Assembly: GCA_945901795.1 (NCBI GenBank)
Contig: CAMDLP010000001.1
Span: 93,238-157,237, forward strand
Source: Akkermansia muciniphila
Lineage (GTDB): Bacteria > Verrucomicrobiota > Verrucomicrobiia > Verrucomicrobiales > Akkermansiaceae
Reading direction: 5' to 3'
Length of the DNA stretch: 64,000 bases
Shown: positions 63,043 to 64,000 of the stretch, piece after piece
Layout of the letters: every line of letters begins with the position of its first letter
Numbering within the stretch: the first letter of the stretch is position 1
The notes under the pieces: model-generated
What the model saw: only the letters and a program-made list of their open reading frames with translations
Databases searched by the model: none
Told to the model about the DNA's origin: nothing
Translations under genes and position numbers: made by a program

Positions 63043-63506
63043 CCGACTGAGGTGCGTAGAGAAAAGGATAAGGAAAATCTGGGAGATTTGCGCGCCGGAC
63101 GGTTTCACCGAGAGGTGGGAAATGCCGTGGATTTGAAAATACCGTGGCGATCGTTCTCAGCAGGTCGTCGAAAAACCGATCCGCGAGTTGAGACTTCGCC
63201 GAGTCATTCGCCGAGTGCGCCAGGAAGTGGTGACCGAGGACAGCTCCGACGAACCATTCAACGCTTGGGACCTTGCGCCGGGTGAGAGCTGCTGGAGTTC
63301 TCTGCCGAGTGACTTTTTCTGACCGTTCTATCTTGCCTGCGGCATTGAGAGTTACCAACGCCTACAACTCATGAAGAAGCCGCACGAGCGTAAGCCTCTA
63401 TCATTGAAAACGGAGTGTAGGAGGGCTTGTAGCCCGGCGTGGCGAATGGCGCACACTATGGGACACACTGTCCCGCCTCAATATCCATAACTCGTTTATT
63501 TGAAGA
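63043..63506. other. Spacer with a possible gene remnant
   Basis: No complete gene is seen. An open plus-strand frame from 63140 to TGA 63321 lacks a start but reads naturally (KPIRELRLRRVIRRVRQEV, then SSDEPFNAWDLAPGESCW); it may be the end of a lost gene. A 5-bp GGGC...GCCC hairpin lies at about 63416-63428. Confidence 0.3.
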
Positions 63507-63581
63507 TGGTGCGCGATACTGGGTTCGAACCAGTGACCCCCTCCGTGTCAGGGAGGTGCTCTACCACTGAGCTAACCGCGC
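63507..63581 (-). tRNA. tRNA-Val (anticodon GAC)
   Basis: Read on the minus strand it folds as a standard cloverleaf: acceptor GCGCGGT pairing with ATCGCGC, D-arm TAGCTCAGTGGTAGAGC, anticodon stem CCTCC/GGAGG with loop CTGACAC (anticodon GAC), and T-arm with GGTTCGAACC. The discriminator A and CCA are encoded. Length is 75 nt with CCA. It decodes GUC/GUU valine codons. Confidence 0.95.
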
Positions 63582-63662
63582 TAAGGAAATGCCCGCTAAG
63601 GGCGGGGGAAGCTAGGATGGACGTGGGATGGGATGCAACCCATTTTTTCTGCTAAAAAAGAA

Positions 63663-63686
63663 GCGGGAGATCCGAAGATCTCCCGC
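63663..63686 (-). terminator. Intrinsic terminator of the histone-like gene
   Basis: A 10-bp perfect stem (GCGGGAGATC with its complement) and the stable CGAA loop, followed on the minus strand by CTTCTTTTTT. It lies about 80 bases after the stop of the Lys/Ala-rich gene, which reads toward it. Confidence 0.85.
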
Positions 63687-63764
63687 CTTTGATAAACTCT
63701 TGATCGAGATCAGCAGGTGGTCTGCTCTAGAGCTTGACCCCTGCTTCGCTCATCAAGGTTTTAA

Positions 63765-64000
63765 TTATTTCTTCTTTGCAGCTTTCTTGGCAGCCTTTTT
63801 CACTACCTTCTTGGCAGCTTTCTTGGCTGGAGCGGCCTTCTTGGCCGGAGCAGCCTTTTTGACTGCTTTCTTAGCGACTTTCTTCGCTGGCGCTGCTTTC
63901 TTGGCAGGAGCTGCTTTCCTAGCAACTACTTTCTTAGCAGGTGCCTTCTTAGCAGCTTTCTTGGCGCTTTTGGCGACCTTCTTGGTTGCTTTCTTTGCTG
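63765..64000 (-). CDS. Histone H1-like Lys/Ala/Pro-rich protein, C-terminal part
   Basis: The last 77 residues of a minus-strand gene that runs off the window edge. The sequence is made only of Ala, Lys, Val, Pro and a few Ser/Thr/Arg, in repeats such as KKAAPAKKAAPAKK and KKVVKKAAKKAAKKK, ending with TAA at 63767-63765. Such tails occur in bacterial histone H1-like proteins (HctB, AlgP-like, TraB-like) that bind DNA non-specifically through charge. The N-terminal domain is not in the window, so the exact family cannot be given. Confidence 0.85.
   Translation of the reverse strand, partial: AKKATKKVAKSAKKAAKKAPAKKVVARKAAPAKKAAPAKKVAKKAVKKAAPAKKAAPAKKAAKKVVKKAAKKAAKKK

Noticed and set aside
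63768..64000. Simple-sequence microsatellite rather than a gene.
   Set aside because: The repeats keep one open frame with Lys/Ala/Pro codons varied at third positions, end in a stop and are followed by a terminator, so it is coding.

Overview
The window is chromosomal DNA from a GC-rich (about 60-63%) Gram-negative bacterium, most probably a verrucomicrobium of the Luteolibacter/Verrucomicrobiaceae type. The gene set supports this: a DUF1549/DUF1553 + DUF1501 pair, a DUF1080 (3-keto-disaccharide hydrolase) protein beside a Tat-exported Gfo/Idh/MocA oxidoreductase, a GH95 alpha-L-fucosidase, a RapA-like Swi2/Snf2 ATPase, flotillin FloA with two NfeD proteins, and a Lys/Ala-rich histone-H1-like tail. 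Taxonomy is inferred from gene content; no rRNA is present.

Layout. 0.1-3.2 kb: a ferredoxin-like protein, RsmC- and RsuA-type rRNA modification enzymes and a DUF1080 protein. 3.2-8.8 kb: an exported oxidoreductase, RapA, endonuclease III and a membrane-anchored putative cysteine peptidase/amidase. 8.8-9.3 kb: an IS66 remnant. 9.3-14.1 kb: a YhaM-like HD exonuclease, an M3 oligopeptidase, an ORF6N protein and RecR. 14.1-18.6 kb: a three-gene permease operon with His/Cys-rich loops, then the acetate symporter ActP with its DUF485 partner. 18.6-23 kb: a Phd/ParE toxin-antitoxin pair, prfB with its programmed +1 frameshift, Uma2 and siroheme-decarboxylase-like remnants, proB and engB. 23-29.5 kb: an ammonium transporter, a SpoIIE-phosphatase/STAS partner-switching pair, two lipoproteins and Lnt. 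29.6-35.3 kb: two novel-looking membrane genes (one a methyltransferase-DCC thioredoxin fusion), a Fic protein without the catalytic His, a frameshifted exported coiled-coil gene and proA. 35.4-38.6 kb: a polar amino-acid ABC transporter, an entericidin-like lipoprotein and a membrane protein. 38.8-41.6 kb: two membrane proteins of unknown function, then a decayed hicBA locus and gene scraps. 41.6-50.2 kb: an SDR, a photolyase-related protein, the DUF1501/DUF1549 pair, an APH-like kinase with an apparent internal deletion, and MnmG. 50.3-55.7 kb: the pyruvate dehydrogenase cluster (pdhA, pdhB, pdhC), interrupted by an antitoxin with a broken toxin and by two small lipoprotein genes. 55.7-63 kb: an SDR, the GH95 enzyme and the NfeD-NfeD-FloA operon. 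The end holds tRNA-Val(GAC) and the 3' part of a histone-like gene.

Most genes are housekeeping. The unusual content is (i) small-scale decay: two broken toxin-antitoxin loci, truncated Uma2, IS66, PEBP and Lrp/Ahb-type genes; (ii) short perfect hairpins with a CTCC/TTCC/TCCC-type loop, scattered between genes and once inside rapA; (iii) several poorly characterised membrane operons. I did not find a CRISPR array, prophage or obvious defence island. The nearest things to undescribed systems are the membrane pair at 29.6-31.8 kb, the membrane pair at 38.8-40.4 kb and the repeat-flanked Fic locus.
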